A stretch of 64,000 nt of DNA from CAMLFJ01 sp040902305. GTDB lineage: Bacteria; Methylomirabilota; Methylomirabilia; Rokubacteriales; CSP1-6. A program made the position numbers and the translations under genes. A model generated the notes under the pieces. That model searched no databases. It had not been told where the DNA came from and worked only from the letters and a program-made list of their open reading frames with translations. Where the stretch lies: positions 1 to 64,000 of the forward strand of contig JBBDXN010000152.1 in the NCBI GenBank assembly GCA_040902305.1. Reading direction: 5' to 3'. The first letter of the stretch is position 1. Each line of letters begins with the position of its first letter. This document shows positions 53,676-61,554 of the stretch, in pieces.

Positions 53676-55253
53676 CTAACGCGCGCGGCGCCGCTGCATG
53701 ATCACCACGATGCCGCAGAGCAGGACCGCGCCCGGCAGCACCAGGAGGGGCAGACCCAGCACCAGGTTGGACTGGCCGGAGGTCAGCACCACCGGGTTCT
53801 GCTTCGGGTCCTTGGCGCGGATGGAGATGAGATCCTCCTCCTCCGCGAGCCAGGACACCGCGTTGAGGAAGAAATCGCGATTGCCCTGGGCGCCCAGGAA
53901 CTGATTGGAGGCGAAGTCGGCGGTGCCCACGACCACGAGCCGGGCCTTCGGCGCCTTCTTGGCCGCGTCGCCCTCCACCTTGGGATCGGGCTGCGCGTCC
54001 ACCGTGGCCACCACCGCCACCGTCAGGGGGCCCGTCTTCTCGTTCGGTTCCGGCGTGGCCTTGCCGGTCTGGAAGACGTTCCGGTCGGTCTCGCCCCACG
54101 ACTGGCGGCTGGTCTGGGCGAGGGACGAGGCCTGGACGCCTTTCGGCAAGGCCTTGGCCGGCGCCACCGAGCGGGTGAGCGGGAACAGGGTCATGATCCC
54201 ACCCATGTCCTTGGTGATCGGATGCGGCTCGTACTCGCCCACCACCGGCACGAGCGGGCCCACCCCGAAGAGCTGGCCGATCGGGTTCAGCTCGATCACC
54301 ACGTCTTCCTCCACCGCGATCCCGTACTTGACCAGGTACTTCACGGTCGTGGCCGCCTGGAAGGGCGCGGCCATGAAGAAGACCTTGCCCGCCCGCGCGA
54401 TGTAGCCGTCGAGCGCGGCGAGCTCCTGCGGGAAGAGATCCGTCTTCGGGCTCGGCACCATCACGATCGCCGCGTCGTCGGGGATCTTGGGATCACGAGC
54501 CAGGAACAGCTCCTTGACCTCGTAGTTGGCCTTCTCCAGCTGCTCCTTGGCCTGGCTGAAGCCGGCGCGATCGGTGCTCCCGATCTCGCGCTCGCCGTGT
54601 CCCCTCATCACGTAGACCACCCGCTTGCCCGCGCGCGTGATCTTGACGATGGCGTTGGTGAGCTTCTCCTCCTCGGCGTCCTGCACCTTCTCGGTGCGGG
54701 TCTGCCCGGCGGGACCGCCTTCGAGCACCACCGTCCCGTAGCTCTCCACGCCGTACTGCCGGGCCAGGGCCGGCGCGCGGTCGGTGTCTTCCAGCCGCCA
54801 CGTGAACTTGCCCCCCGAGTAGGTCGCGTACTGGGTGAGGAGATCCTCCGCGGTCTTCTTGCCCGGCGTATCCGAGCGGAAGAAGGCGATCGCGTTGACC
54901 GGGGCCTTGAGGGTCCGGAGCACCTGGACCGTCTGGGGCGAGACGCTGTTGCGCTTGTTCTCGGTGAAGTCCCAGCGGACGTGGTGCTTCATCGAGATCG
55001 CGTTGGCGGCCACCACGATGCCCAGGGCGAGCAGCGCCATCAGGGCGGCGCCCGCGCCGTAGCGCGCGGTGCGGGTGCCCATCGCCGAGCGCGCCTCGGC
55101 CGCGTTCAGGACGAGCGAGAGGAGCAGCAGGGCGCCGCCCAGGCCGAGGAAGAGCCAGCGGGCCGGCACCCCCGGGTAGAACAGCCAGAGGGCGACCGAG
55201 GCCAGGAGGCAGATCACCGCCGCGGTCACGGTGTGGCGCTTGAGCAACCTCAT
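53676..55253 (-). CDS. GldG-like ABC transport auxiliary protein
   Basis: A 525-residue membrane protein: helices at the N-terminus (VTAAVICLLASVALWLFYPG; WLFLGLGGALLLLSLVLN; YGAGAALMALLALGIVVAAN), a large periplasmic GldG-type domain (NKRNSVSPQTVQVLRTLKAP; VYVMRGHGEREIG; VVMVPSPKTDLFPQ), and a final helix (LVLGLPLLVLPGAVLLCGIV). In Bacteroidetes GldA/F/G are required for gliding; elsewhere such ABC sets have unknown substrates. Co-oriented with the permease and ATPase. Confidence 0.9.
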   Translation of the reverse strand: MRLLKRHTVTAAVICLLASVALWLFYPGVPARWLFLGLGGALLLLSLVLNAAEARSAMGTRTARYGAGAALMALLALGIVVAANAISMKHHVRWDFTENKRNSVSPQTVQVLRTLKAPVNAIAFFRSDTPGKKTAEDLLTQYATYSGGKFTWRLEDTDRAPALARQYGVESYGTVVLEGGPAGQTRTEKVQDAEEEKLTNAIVKITRAGKRVVYVMRGHGEREIGSTDRAGFSQAKEQLEKANYEVKELFLARDPKIPDDAAIVMVPSPKTDLFPQELAALDGYIARAGKVFFMAAPFQAATTVKYLVKYGIAVEEDVVIELNPIGQLFGVGPLVPVVGEYEPHPITKDMGGIMTLFPLTRSVAPAKALPKGVQASSLAQTSRQSWGETDRNVFQTGKATPEPNEKTGPLTVAVVATVDAQPDPKVEGDAAKKAPKARLVVVGTADFASNQFLGAQGNRDFFLNAVSWLAEEEDLISIRAKDPKQNPVVLTSGQSNLVLGLPLLVLPGAVLLCGIVVIMQRRRAR

Positions 55254-55257
55254 CGGG

Positions 55258-56025
55258 CTAGCCCTTCCACCGCTTGGAATCGAGCGACCGCAGCGTGAGG
55301 AACAAGGCCAGGGCCACCCCGGTCACGTAATAGACGAGGTCCTTGGTGTCGATGAGGCCGCGCGTGAAGCCGTCGAGGTGGTCCCCGATCGAGAGATACT
55401 GCAGCACCCCGCGCAGGTTGCCGCCCGCGAACTCCGCGCCCCAGCCGATGACCCAGAACCCGATCAGCACCCCGAAGGTGCCGAAGCCGGCCACGATCTG
55501 GTTCTCGGTCAACGAGGAGATGAGCACGCCCACCGCGAGGAAGACCGCGCCGGTCAGGACCAGGCCCAGGTAGCCGGTCAGGATCGGGCCCCATTCCACC
55601 CGGGTGAAGTACGCGACGAGGCCCGGGTAGAGCAGGGTCAGCGCGAGCAGGATCAGGTAGAGGGCGAGGGCGGCGAGGTACTTGCCGGCGAGCACCTCGC
55701 CGTCGCGGATCGGGTAGGTCAGCAGCAGCTCCATGGTGCCCGCCTTCTTCTCCTCCGCGAACAGCCGCATGGTCAGCATCGGGATGAAGAACAGCAGCAC
55801 CACGCTCATGTTGGTGAAGAGCGGGCGCATGACGTTGTCCACCACGTTGAGGTTCTGGCCCATCTGCGGCTGCATGAACGACCGCATGGAGGCGTCGCTG
55901 TAGAAGAGGAAGATCTGGCTGAAGAACCAGCCGGAGATCAGCAGGAAGAAGGTGAAGACCACGTAGGCCACCGGCGAGCCGAAGTAGAGCCGCATCTCCT
56001 TCTTGAACACGGGCCGCCAGCGCAT
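55258..56025 (-). CDS. ABC-2/GldF-like permease
   Basis: A 255-residue inner-membrane permease with about six helices (VAYVVFTFFLLISGWFFSQI; MSVVLLFFIPMLTMRLFAEE; LTYPIRDGEVLAGKYLAALA; ILLALTLLYPGLVAYFTRVE; FGTFGVLIGFWVIGWG; VYYVTGVALALFLTLRSLDS). It resembles GldF / ABC-2. Its stop is 4 nt before the next ATG and its own start shares a base with the ATPase stop, so transport and energy subunits are co-translated. Confidence 0.9.
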   Translation of the reverse strand: MRWRPVFKKEMRLYFGSPVAYVVFTFFLLISGWFFSQIFLFYSDASMRSFMQPQMGQNLNVVDNVMRPLFTNMSVVLLFFIPMLTMRLFAEEKKAGTMELLLTYPIRDGEVLAGKYLAALALYLILLALTLLYPGLVAYFTRVEWGPILTGYLGLVLTGAVFLAVGVLISSLTENQIVAGFGTFGVLIGFWVIGWGAEFAGGNLRGVLQYLSIGDHLDGFTRGLIDTKDLVYYVTGVALALFLTLRSLDSKRWKG

Positions 56026-56999
56026 CAGCGCGCCTCCTCCGCCGCCGGGACCGCCTCGAGCGGCTCCTGCTCCCCCGCCACCGCGCGCATGAACACCTCC
56101 TCGAGGCTCATGCCGACCTGGTGCATCTCCTGGAGCGTCCAGCCCTTGCCCGCGACGAGGCGGACCAGCTCGGGCCGCACGTCGCGCTCGCGCGCCGCCT
56201 CCACCAGAACCCCGACGCTACCGTCGCGGGCCGCGATCGGCTGCACGCCCGTCACGCCCGGAATCGCCGCCACCGCGCCGGCCACGTCGTCGGTGGCCCC
56301 CGCGACGCGCAGCTCGATGCGGGTCGACGGGAAGGCCTGCTGGACCAGCTCGGACTCCGTGCCCTGGGCCACGATGCGGCCCCGATTGATGATGATCACC
56401 CCGTCGCACACCATCGAGACCTCGGGCAGGATATGAGTGGAGAGGATCACGGTGTGCTGCCCGGCGAGGGACCGGATCAGCGTGCGGATCTCCGCGATCT
56501 GCCGCGGATCGAGCCCGATGGTGGGCTCGTCGAGGATCAGCACTTCCGGATCACCCAGCAGGGCCTGCGCGAGCCCCACCCGCTGCCGGTAGCCCTTGGA
56601 GAGCTTGCCGATCAGCCGGTTCTGCATGTCGCCGACGAAACAACGATCCATGACGTCGGCCACCCGGCCCCGCCGCGCCGCCCGCCCCACGCCCTTGATC
56701 TCGGCCACGAAGTCCAGGTACGACGCCACGGAGAGCTCGGGGTAGAGCGGGGCATTCTCCGGAAGATAGCCGATGCGCCGGCGCACCTCCAGCGACTGGG
56801 AGAAGACGTCGTAGCCCGCCACCCGCGCGGAGCCGCCGCTGGCCGGCATGAAGCAGGCCAGGATCTTCATGGTCGTGGACTTGCCGGCCCCGTTGGGGCC
56901 CAGAAACCCCACGATGCGGCCCTCGTCCACGCGGAACGACACGTCGTGGATCGCCTCGACCGGCCCGTAACGTTTGGTGAGATTGTCGACTTGGATCAT
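56025..56999 (-). CDS. ABC transporter ATPase (GldA/NatA-like)
   Basis: A 324-residue ATPase: Walker A GPNGAGKSTT near residue 35, Q-loop region IGYLPENAPLYPE, signature LSKGYRQRVGLAQ, Walker B VLILDEPTIGLDPRQ, and switch His in ILSTHILPEVS. The C-terminal ~80 residues form a DUF4162-type domain. It powers the permease downstream. A TGC-TATACT element at 57034-57042 lies upstream of the start. Confidence 0.93.
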   Translation of the reverse strand: MIQVDNLTKRYGPVEAIHDVSFRVDEGRIVGFLGPNGAGKSTTMKILACFMPASGGSARVAGYDVFSQSLEVRRRIGYLPENAPLYPELSVASYLDFVAEIKGVGRAARRGRVADVMDRCFVGDMQNRLIGKLSKGYRQRVGLAQALLGDPEVLILDEPTIGLDPRQIAEIRTLIRSLAGQHTVILSTHILPEVSMVCDGVIIINRGRIVAQGTESELVQQAFPSTRIELRVAGATDDVAGAVAAIPGVTGVQPIAARDGSVGVLVEAARERDVRPELVRLVAGKGWTLQEMHQVGMSLEEVFMRAVAGEQEPLEAVPAAEEAR

Positions 57000-57033
57000 A
57001 CGTGCGGCCCGAAACCCGCGAGGACCGTCGCAA

Positions 57034-57042
57034 AGTATAGCA
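57034..57042 (-). promoter_or_regulatory. Extended -10 of the Gld-like ABC operon
   Basis: TGC-TATACT on the minus strand, between the formate-THF ligase stop and the ATPase start. Clear -10; no good -35. Confidence 0.55.
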
Positions 57043-57047
57043 CAGGC

Positions 57048-58724
57048 CTAGAAGAGCCCCGTGATGACACCGTCCGCGGTGACGTCCACCCTCTCCGCGT
57101 TGGGGCGGCGCGGCAACCCCGGCATGGTGGTGATGTCACCGGTGATGGCCACCAGGAAGCCGGCGCCCCCCGAGATCCGTATCTCGTTGACCGTGATCTT
57201 GAACCCGCGCGGCCGGTTGAGCCGGGTCGGATCGTCGGACAGAGAGCGTTGAGTCTTCGCGACACAGATCGGCAGCCTCCCGTAGCCCAGCGCCTCGGCC
57301 TGCGCGATCTGACGCTCGACGCGCTTGGGGTATTCGACGCCGTCGGCGCCGTAGATCCGCCGCGCGATGGTGTCGAGCTTCACGGTGATCGGATCGTCGA
57401 GCGAGTAGAGCGGCGCGAAGGCCGAGCGCTCGCTGGCCAGGAGCGCGAGCAGGCCCCGGGCCAGGTCCTCCCCGCCCTCGCCGCCGCGGCCGAACACGTC
57501 GGCCACGTGCACCGCCACCCCGAGGCGGGCGCACCGCTCCCGGACCGCCGCGTACTCGCGCTCGGTGTCCGACGGATAGCGGTTCATGCCGATGAGGACG
57601 GGCACCTTGAACTGACGCACCGCCTCCACGTGCGCCTCCAGGTTGTCGAGCCCGGTCGTGAGGGCGGCCACGTTCTCCCGGTCCAGCTCGGGCACCGGCA
57701 CGCCGCCGTGGTACTTGAGCGCCCGCGCGGTGGCCACGATCATGGCCGCGTCGGGCCTGAGCCCGGCCACCCGGCACTTGATGTCGAAGAACTTCTCGGC
57801 GCCCAGGTCGGTGGCAAAACCCGCCTCGGTGAGGCAGATGTCGCCGAGCTTGAGGGCCAGCCGGGTGGCCAGCACCGAGTTGCACCCGTGGGCGATGTTG
57901 GCGAACGGCCCGCCGTGCACGAGCGCGGGGGTGCCCTCCATGGTCTGCACCAGGTTCGGGTGGATGGCGTCGCGCAGCAGCGCGGCCATCGCGCCGGTCA
58001 CGCCGATCGCATCGGCGGTCACCGGCTTGCCGTCGGCGGTGAGCGCGACTAGCATCCGCCCGAGGCGCTGCTTGAGATCCATCAGATCCTCGGCGAGGCA
58101 GAGCGCGGCCATGATCTCGGAAGCCGAGGTGATGAGGAAGCCGGCCTCGCGCGGCACGCCGTCCAGGCGCCCCCCGAGACCCACCACGACCTGGCGCAGG
58201 GCGCGGTCGTTGACGTCGAGGATTCGCTTCCACGCCACCTGGCGCACATCGATGCCGAGCGGGTTGCCGTGATGCAGGTGGTTGTCGATCGCCGCGGCCA
58301 GCAGGTTGTGCGCCGAGGTGATGGCGTGGAAGTCACCGGTGAAGTGCAGGTTGATCTCGTCCATCGGCACCACCTGCGCCCGGCCGCCCCCGGTGCCGCC
58401 GCCCTTCATGCCGAGCGTCGGCCCGATGGACGGCTCGCGGAGCGCGATGACCGGCCGCGCGCCGATCCGGTGCAGCGCCTGCCCGATCCCGATGGTCATG
58501 GTCGTCTTCCCGTCGCCGGCGGGCGTCGGCGTGATGGACGACACCACCACCAGCTTGCCGTCGGGCCGGTCTCGACGCGCGGTCAGCGCGGAGACGCGCA
58601 CCTTGGCCTTGGTGTGACCGTAGGGGATCCACTCGTCGGCGCCGAGGCCGAGATCGCGCGCGATCTCCGAGATCGGCCGGGGCTTCCGGTCAGCGTCGGG
58701 GCGTGACGGGGTCGAGGTCGGCAT
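57048..58724 (-). CDS. fhs: Formate-tetrahydrofolate ligase
   Basis: A 558-residue ATP-dependent enzyme joining formate to THF, giving 10-formyl-THF. Seen: P-loop GDGKTTMTIGIGQAL near residue 71, the signature EPSIGPTLGMKGGGTGGG, NLHFTGDFHAITSAHNLLAA, and the C-terminal GAGFLVAITGDITTMPGLPR. The enzyme feeds one-carbon units to purine synthesis or the Wood-Ljungdahl methyl branch; no other pathway genes are nearby. The start overlaps the YbgC gene by 35 nt. Confidence 0.95.
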   Translation of the reverse strand: MPTSTPSRPDADRKPRPISEIARDLGLGADEWIPYGHTKAKVRVSALTARRDRPDGKLVVVSSITPTPAGDGKTTMTIGIGQALHRIGARPVIALREPSIGPTLGMKGGGTGGGRAQVVPMDEINLHFTGDFHAITSAHNLLAAAIDNHLHHGNPLGIDVRQVAWKRILDVNDRALRQVVVGLGGRLDGVPREAGFLITSASEIMAALCLAEDLMDLKQRLGRMLVALTADGKPVTADAIGVTGAMAALLRDAIHPNLVQTMEGTPALVHGGPFANIAHGCNSVLATRLALKLGDICLTEAGFATDLGAEKFFDIKCRVAGLRPDAAMIVATARALKYHGGVPVPELDRENVAALTTGLDNLEAHVEAVRQFKVPVLIGMNRYPSDTEREYAAVRERCARLGVAVHVADVFGRGGEGGEDLARGLLALLASERSAFAPLYSLDDPITVKLDTIARRIYGADGVEYPKRVERQIAQAEALGYGRLPICVAKTQRSLSDDPTRLNRPRGFKITVNEIRISGGAGFLVAITGDITTMPGLPRRPNAERVDVTADGVITGLF

Positions 58725-59112
58725 CGGGCATGATCTCCTTCAGCCAGTCGGGAACGGCAATCATCTTGGCGGTGGCCGGGTTCCAGCACGCGTGCACGGT
58801 ATGGCCGGTGGCCACCAGCTCCTTGGCCTCGTTGCGGATCTCGTAGCTGAACCGGAAGCTGGCCCGCTTGCGCTCGCTCACTCGCGAGGTAACTTCGAGG
58901 AGCTCGTCCAGACGCGCCGGCTTCACGTACTTCACGAAAGCTTCCACCACCGGCAGGTGCACGCGCTCGTTCACGGTGGACATGGGCCAGCCGTACTCGC
59001 GCAGGTACTCCACGCGCCCCACCTCGAAGTAGGTGAGGTAGTTGCCATAGTAGACGACCGACATAGTGTCGGTGTCCTTGTAGCGGACGCGCACGTGGGT
59101 GATCGATGCCAT
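58690..59112 (-). CDS. YbgC-like acyl-CoA thioesterase
   Basis: A 140-residue hot-dog thioesterase. The catalytic Asp is in YKDTDTMSVVYYGNYLTYFE with the Y-x(8)-E-type region, and a beta strand RASFRFSYEIRNEAKELVA follows. YbgC enzymes hydrolyse short or 4-hydroxybenzoyl-CoA type acyl-CoA and often accompany tol-pal operons; here it is about 12 kb from the tol cluster. It overlaps the formate-THF ligase start, so both are translated together. An inverted repeat lies 28 nt upstream. Confidence 0.9.
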   Translation of the reverse strand: MASITHVRVRYKDTDTMSVVYYGNYLTYFEVGRVEYLREYGWPMSTVNERVHLPVVEAFVKYVKPARLDELLEVTSRVSERKRASFRFSYEIRNEAKELVATGHTVHACWNPATAKMIAVPDWLKEIMPDADLDPVTPRR

Positions 59113-59139
59113 CGAGACGCGGCGTCATGGTACCACCTG

Positions 59140-59223
59140 GGGGTCAGGTCTTACATTCCGACATTTGCCGACGGTTCGCCCGCCGTCCGGCCGTGGAAAT
59201 GTCGGAATGTAAGACCTGACCCC
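59140..59223. repeat. REP-like element: perfect 27-bp inverted repeat
   Basis: Left arm 59140-59166 and right arm 59197-59223 are exact complements (GGGGTCAGGTCTTACATTCC then GACATTT), separated by 30 bp that can itself form a small stem (GCCG-ACGG / CCGTCCGGC). The right end coincides with the stop codon of the DUF4197 gene. GGGGTCAGGTCTTACATT-type ends resemble REP sequences associated with Y1/RAYT transposases. Confidence 0.88.
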
Positions 59224-59939
59224 TACTTGAAGACCTCGCGGAGGAGGTCGGTGGCGCGGGCCGTGGGGTTGGTGCGGATCTGCTTCTCCTGCTCGCCCAG
59301 GACCGTGAAGAGCCCGCCCAGCCCCTTCTCGACGACATAGCCGTCGAGGTCGAACGCCTGGGACTTGGCGAACGGAATCGAGTCGAAGCGCGAGACCAGG
59401 TCCTTGTACTGTCGGCTCACTCCCACCTGGCCCATCGACTGCTCGACCACCGGCCGGAACGCGGTGGTCAGGCGCGGCGTGGTCTTGCTCTTGAAGTACT
59501 CGGTGGCCGCGGTGTCCCCGCCGTTCAGGAGCTTGCGGGCGTCGTCGAAGCTCATGTCCCCGATCGCGTCCAAGAAGATCTGCTTGGCCTGCGGCGCCGC
59601 CCGCTCCGCGGCCCGGTTCATGCCGAGCACCAGCTCGTCGATCTGCCCCCCGTACCCCACCGCGCGCAGCCCGCTCTCGAAGCTCCGCAGCCGCTCCGGC
59701 ATCAGGATCTTGATCGCCTGGTTGGCGAAGTACCCGTCGGTCTTCCCGGTGAGGCTCACCGTCTTCTCGGTGGCGACCTGGAGCGCTTCCTTCAGCCCCG
59801 CGCCGATCCGGGCGTCCGACAGCCCGGCGCCCTGGCTCCCCTGCCCCCCGAGCCCCTTCAGCAGCTTGTCCCACTGCGCCTCGGCGCAGCTCGCCGGCAG
59901 GAAGAGCAGCGCCGCGACGACCAGCGAACAGGCCCGCAT
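59223..59939 (-). CDS. DUF4197 secreted protein
   Basis: A 238-residue exported protein with signal peptide (MRACSLVVAALLFLPASCAE, cleavage near AEA) and a helical DUF4197 domain (LKEALQVATEKTVSLTGKTD; NQAIKILMPERLRSFESGLR; KTTPRLTTAFRPVVEQSMGQ). The stop codon lies in the end of the inverted repeat. Function unknown; the family is periplasmic. Confidence 0.88.
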   Translation of the reverse strand: MRACSLVVAALLFLPASCAEAQWDKLLKGLGGQGSQGAGLSDARIGAGLKEALQVATEKTVSLTGKTDGYFANQAIKILMPERLRSFESGLRAVGYGGQIDELVLGMNRAAERAAPQAKQIFLDAIGDMSFDDARKLLNGGDTAATEYFKSKTTPRLTTAFRPVVEQSMGQVGVSRQYKDLVSRFDSIPFAKSQAFDLDGYVVEKGLGGLFTVLGEQEKQIRTNPTARATDLLREVFK

Positions 59940-59958
59940 GAGTCTCCTCGCTTCTGGG

Positions 59959-60936
59959 CTAGAGATACTGCCCGTACCGGATCTTCTCGACGACGGCCCG
60001 GATGCGCCGATAGACGTCCACCTGGCGCAGCAGGTCTCCGGTGGTGACGAACCCCGCGTCCTGGCCCTGCCCGGCCGCGTGGACCTTCTCCTCCAGGGCG
60101 CGACGCAGCAGATCGCGGATCTCGCCCCCGCTCATGCCGCCCATCGGCGGCAGCAGCGAGCGGTAGTCGAGGTCGGCCACCAGTCGCCGATCGGCGGCCT
60201 GCTCCGCCCGCGCCCGGCTCAGATCGAGGATCTGCTGCTGCGCGGCCGCGTCCGGCAGCGGCACCTCGATCAGGCGATCGAGGCGCCCCGGGGCCACCAG
60301 GGAGGAATCCACCGCGTCGGTGCGGCTGGTGGCGGCCACCACGACTATCCGAGAGAAATCTTCCAAGGTGTCGAGCTTCTCGCACAGCGCGGCCGCGATG
60401 CGCGCGCCCGCCTCGCGGGCCTGAGCCGGAGGCAGCAGATGCTCGAGCGCGAGCGCGTCGGCCTGGTCCAGAAACACCACGCCCTTGCCCTGCTCCTTGG
60501 CCAGCCCGAGGATCTCCTGCAGCAGCTCGCCGGTATTGGGCCCGAACTTGGACGTGAGCGTGCCGATCTTCAGGTGGTAGAAGACGGCGCCCGCCTCGGT
60601 GGCGAGCGCGCGGGCCAGCAGGGTCTTGCCGGTGCCCGGCGGGCCGTAGATCAGCATGCCCTTCGGAGGCGTGATGCCCCACTTGCGGTAGAGCTCGGGG
60701 TCGGTCAGCGCGGTCACGAAGCTCCGCACGATACCCTTGGCCTCCGCGAGGCCCCCGATGTCGGTGAAGGAGGTATCGGGCTTCACCTGCACCTCCACCC
60801 GGCCGGTCAGCTCGGCGAGCTTCTCTCCGAGCTTGCTGAAGATCTCACCCAGGCGCCGCTCGATCGCCCACTGCTGCCCTTCCGCGCTGGGCGGCGGCAG
60901 GGCCGGGGCGCTCTCGCGGGAGGTCTCGGAGGACAT
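59959..60936 (-). CDS. AAA+ ATPase with DQ Walker B (hydrolysis doubtful)
   Basis: A 325-residue AAA+ module: N-terminal helical linker, Walker A YGPPGTGKTLLA near residue 97, sensor/arginine region ATSRTDAVDSSLVAPGRLDR and a C-terminal lid. Walker B reads VVFLDQADAL: the catalytic Glu of the usual DE pair is Gln (codon at 60463-60465). Known E-to-Q changes allow ATP binding but block hydrolysis. So it may be a static scaffold or a pseudo-ATPase that pairs with another AAA+ subunit. It starts 5 nt after the neighbouring gene's stop, which is in the same direction. Confidence 0.9.
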   Translation of the reverse strand: MSSETSRESAPALPPPSAEGQQWAIERRLGEIFSKLGEKLAELTGRVEVQVKPDTSFTDIGGLAEAKGIVRSFVTALTDPELYRKWGITPPKGMLIYGPPGTGKTLLARALATEAGAVFYHLKIGTLTSKFGPNTGELLQEILGLAKEQGKGVVFLDQADALALEHLLPPAQAREAGARIAAALCEKLDTLEDFSRIVVVAATSRTDAVDSSLVAPGRLDRLIEVPLPDAAAQQQILDLSRARAEQAADRRLVADLDYRSLLPPMGGMSGGEIRDLLRRALEEKVHAAGQGQDAGFVTTGDLLRQVDVYRRIRAVVEKIRYGQYL

Positions 60937-60941
60937 GGCGG

Positions 60942-61475
60942 CTAGATCCGCTCTCCGGGGCCACCCGGGCTGCCGGGCACGCGCTCGGACTTCTCGAACA
61001 CCCGCTCCTCCACCAGGACCGGCACCTTCGCGCGGATCGCGAGGGCGATCGCGTCGGAGGGGCGCGAGTCGAGCTCCATCGCGGTCCCGCCCGCGGTCAG
61101 GTACACGGTCGCGAAGTAGGTGTTGCTGCGCAGGTCGGTGATCACCACCTTGGTGACCGTGACCTTGAGGCGCCCGAACAAGGTGAGGAAGAGATCGTGC
61201 GTGAGCGGGCGCGGCGGGGTGATGTTCTCGAGCGGCACCGCGATGGCGGTGGCCTCCGCGGTCCCGATCACCATCAGGAACCGCCGCTTGTCGCGCTTGC
61301 CCTCGAGCAGGACCCCGTGCTGGCCGCGGGGGTCGCTGAACACCCCGACCACCGTGACCTCCTGCTGGGCGGCCGCGGGCGGGACGGGCGTCTCCCCCGG
61401 ATCGCGCGAACCTGCGAGCAGAACACCCAGCGCGAGGAGCAGCACCAGACGCGGATACCGGCGGAGTCTCAACAT
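60942..61475 (-). CDS. Bifunctional-nuclease domain (DUF151) protein with N-terminal anchor
   Basis: A 177-residue protein: N-terminal hydrophobic signal/anchor (RRYPRLVLLLALGVLLAGSR) and a BFN/DUF151 domain (VVGVFSDPRGQHGVLLEGKR; LTHDLFLTLFGRLKVTVTKV; ELDSRPSDAIALAIRAKVPV). BFN proteins have nuclease or regulatory roles. The conserved RPSDAIALA loop is intact. The start ATG at 61475 begins the signal; no strong ribosome site is seen. It is 5 nt upstream of the AAA+ gene, implying a shared function. Confidence 0.88.
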   Translation of the reverse strand: MLRLRRYPRLVLLLALGVLLAGSRDPGETPVPPAAAQQEVTVVGVFSDPRGQHGVLLEGKRDKRRFLMVIGTAEATAIAVPLENITPPRPLTHDLFLTLFGRLKVTVTKVVITDLRSNTYFATVYLTAGGTAMELDSRPSDAIALAIRAKVPVLVEERVFEKSERVPGSPGGPGERI

Positions 61476-61554
61476 GTTCGACAAGACCTCCCACGCTGCG
61501 TCGTGCGGGCCAGTATCGGCCCTGGGCCCCGGGCAAGTCAACCGGGCGGCGCGC

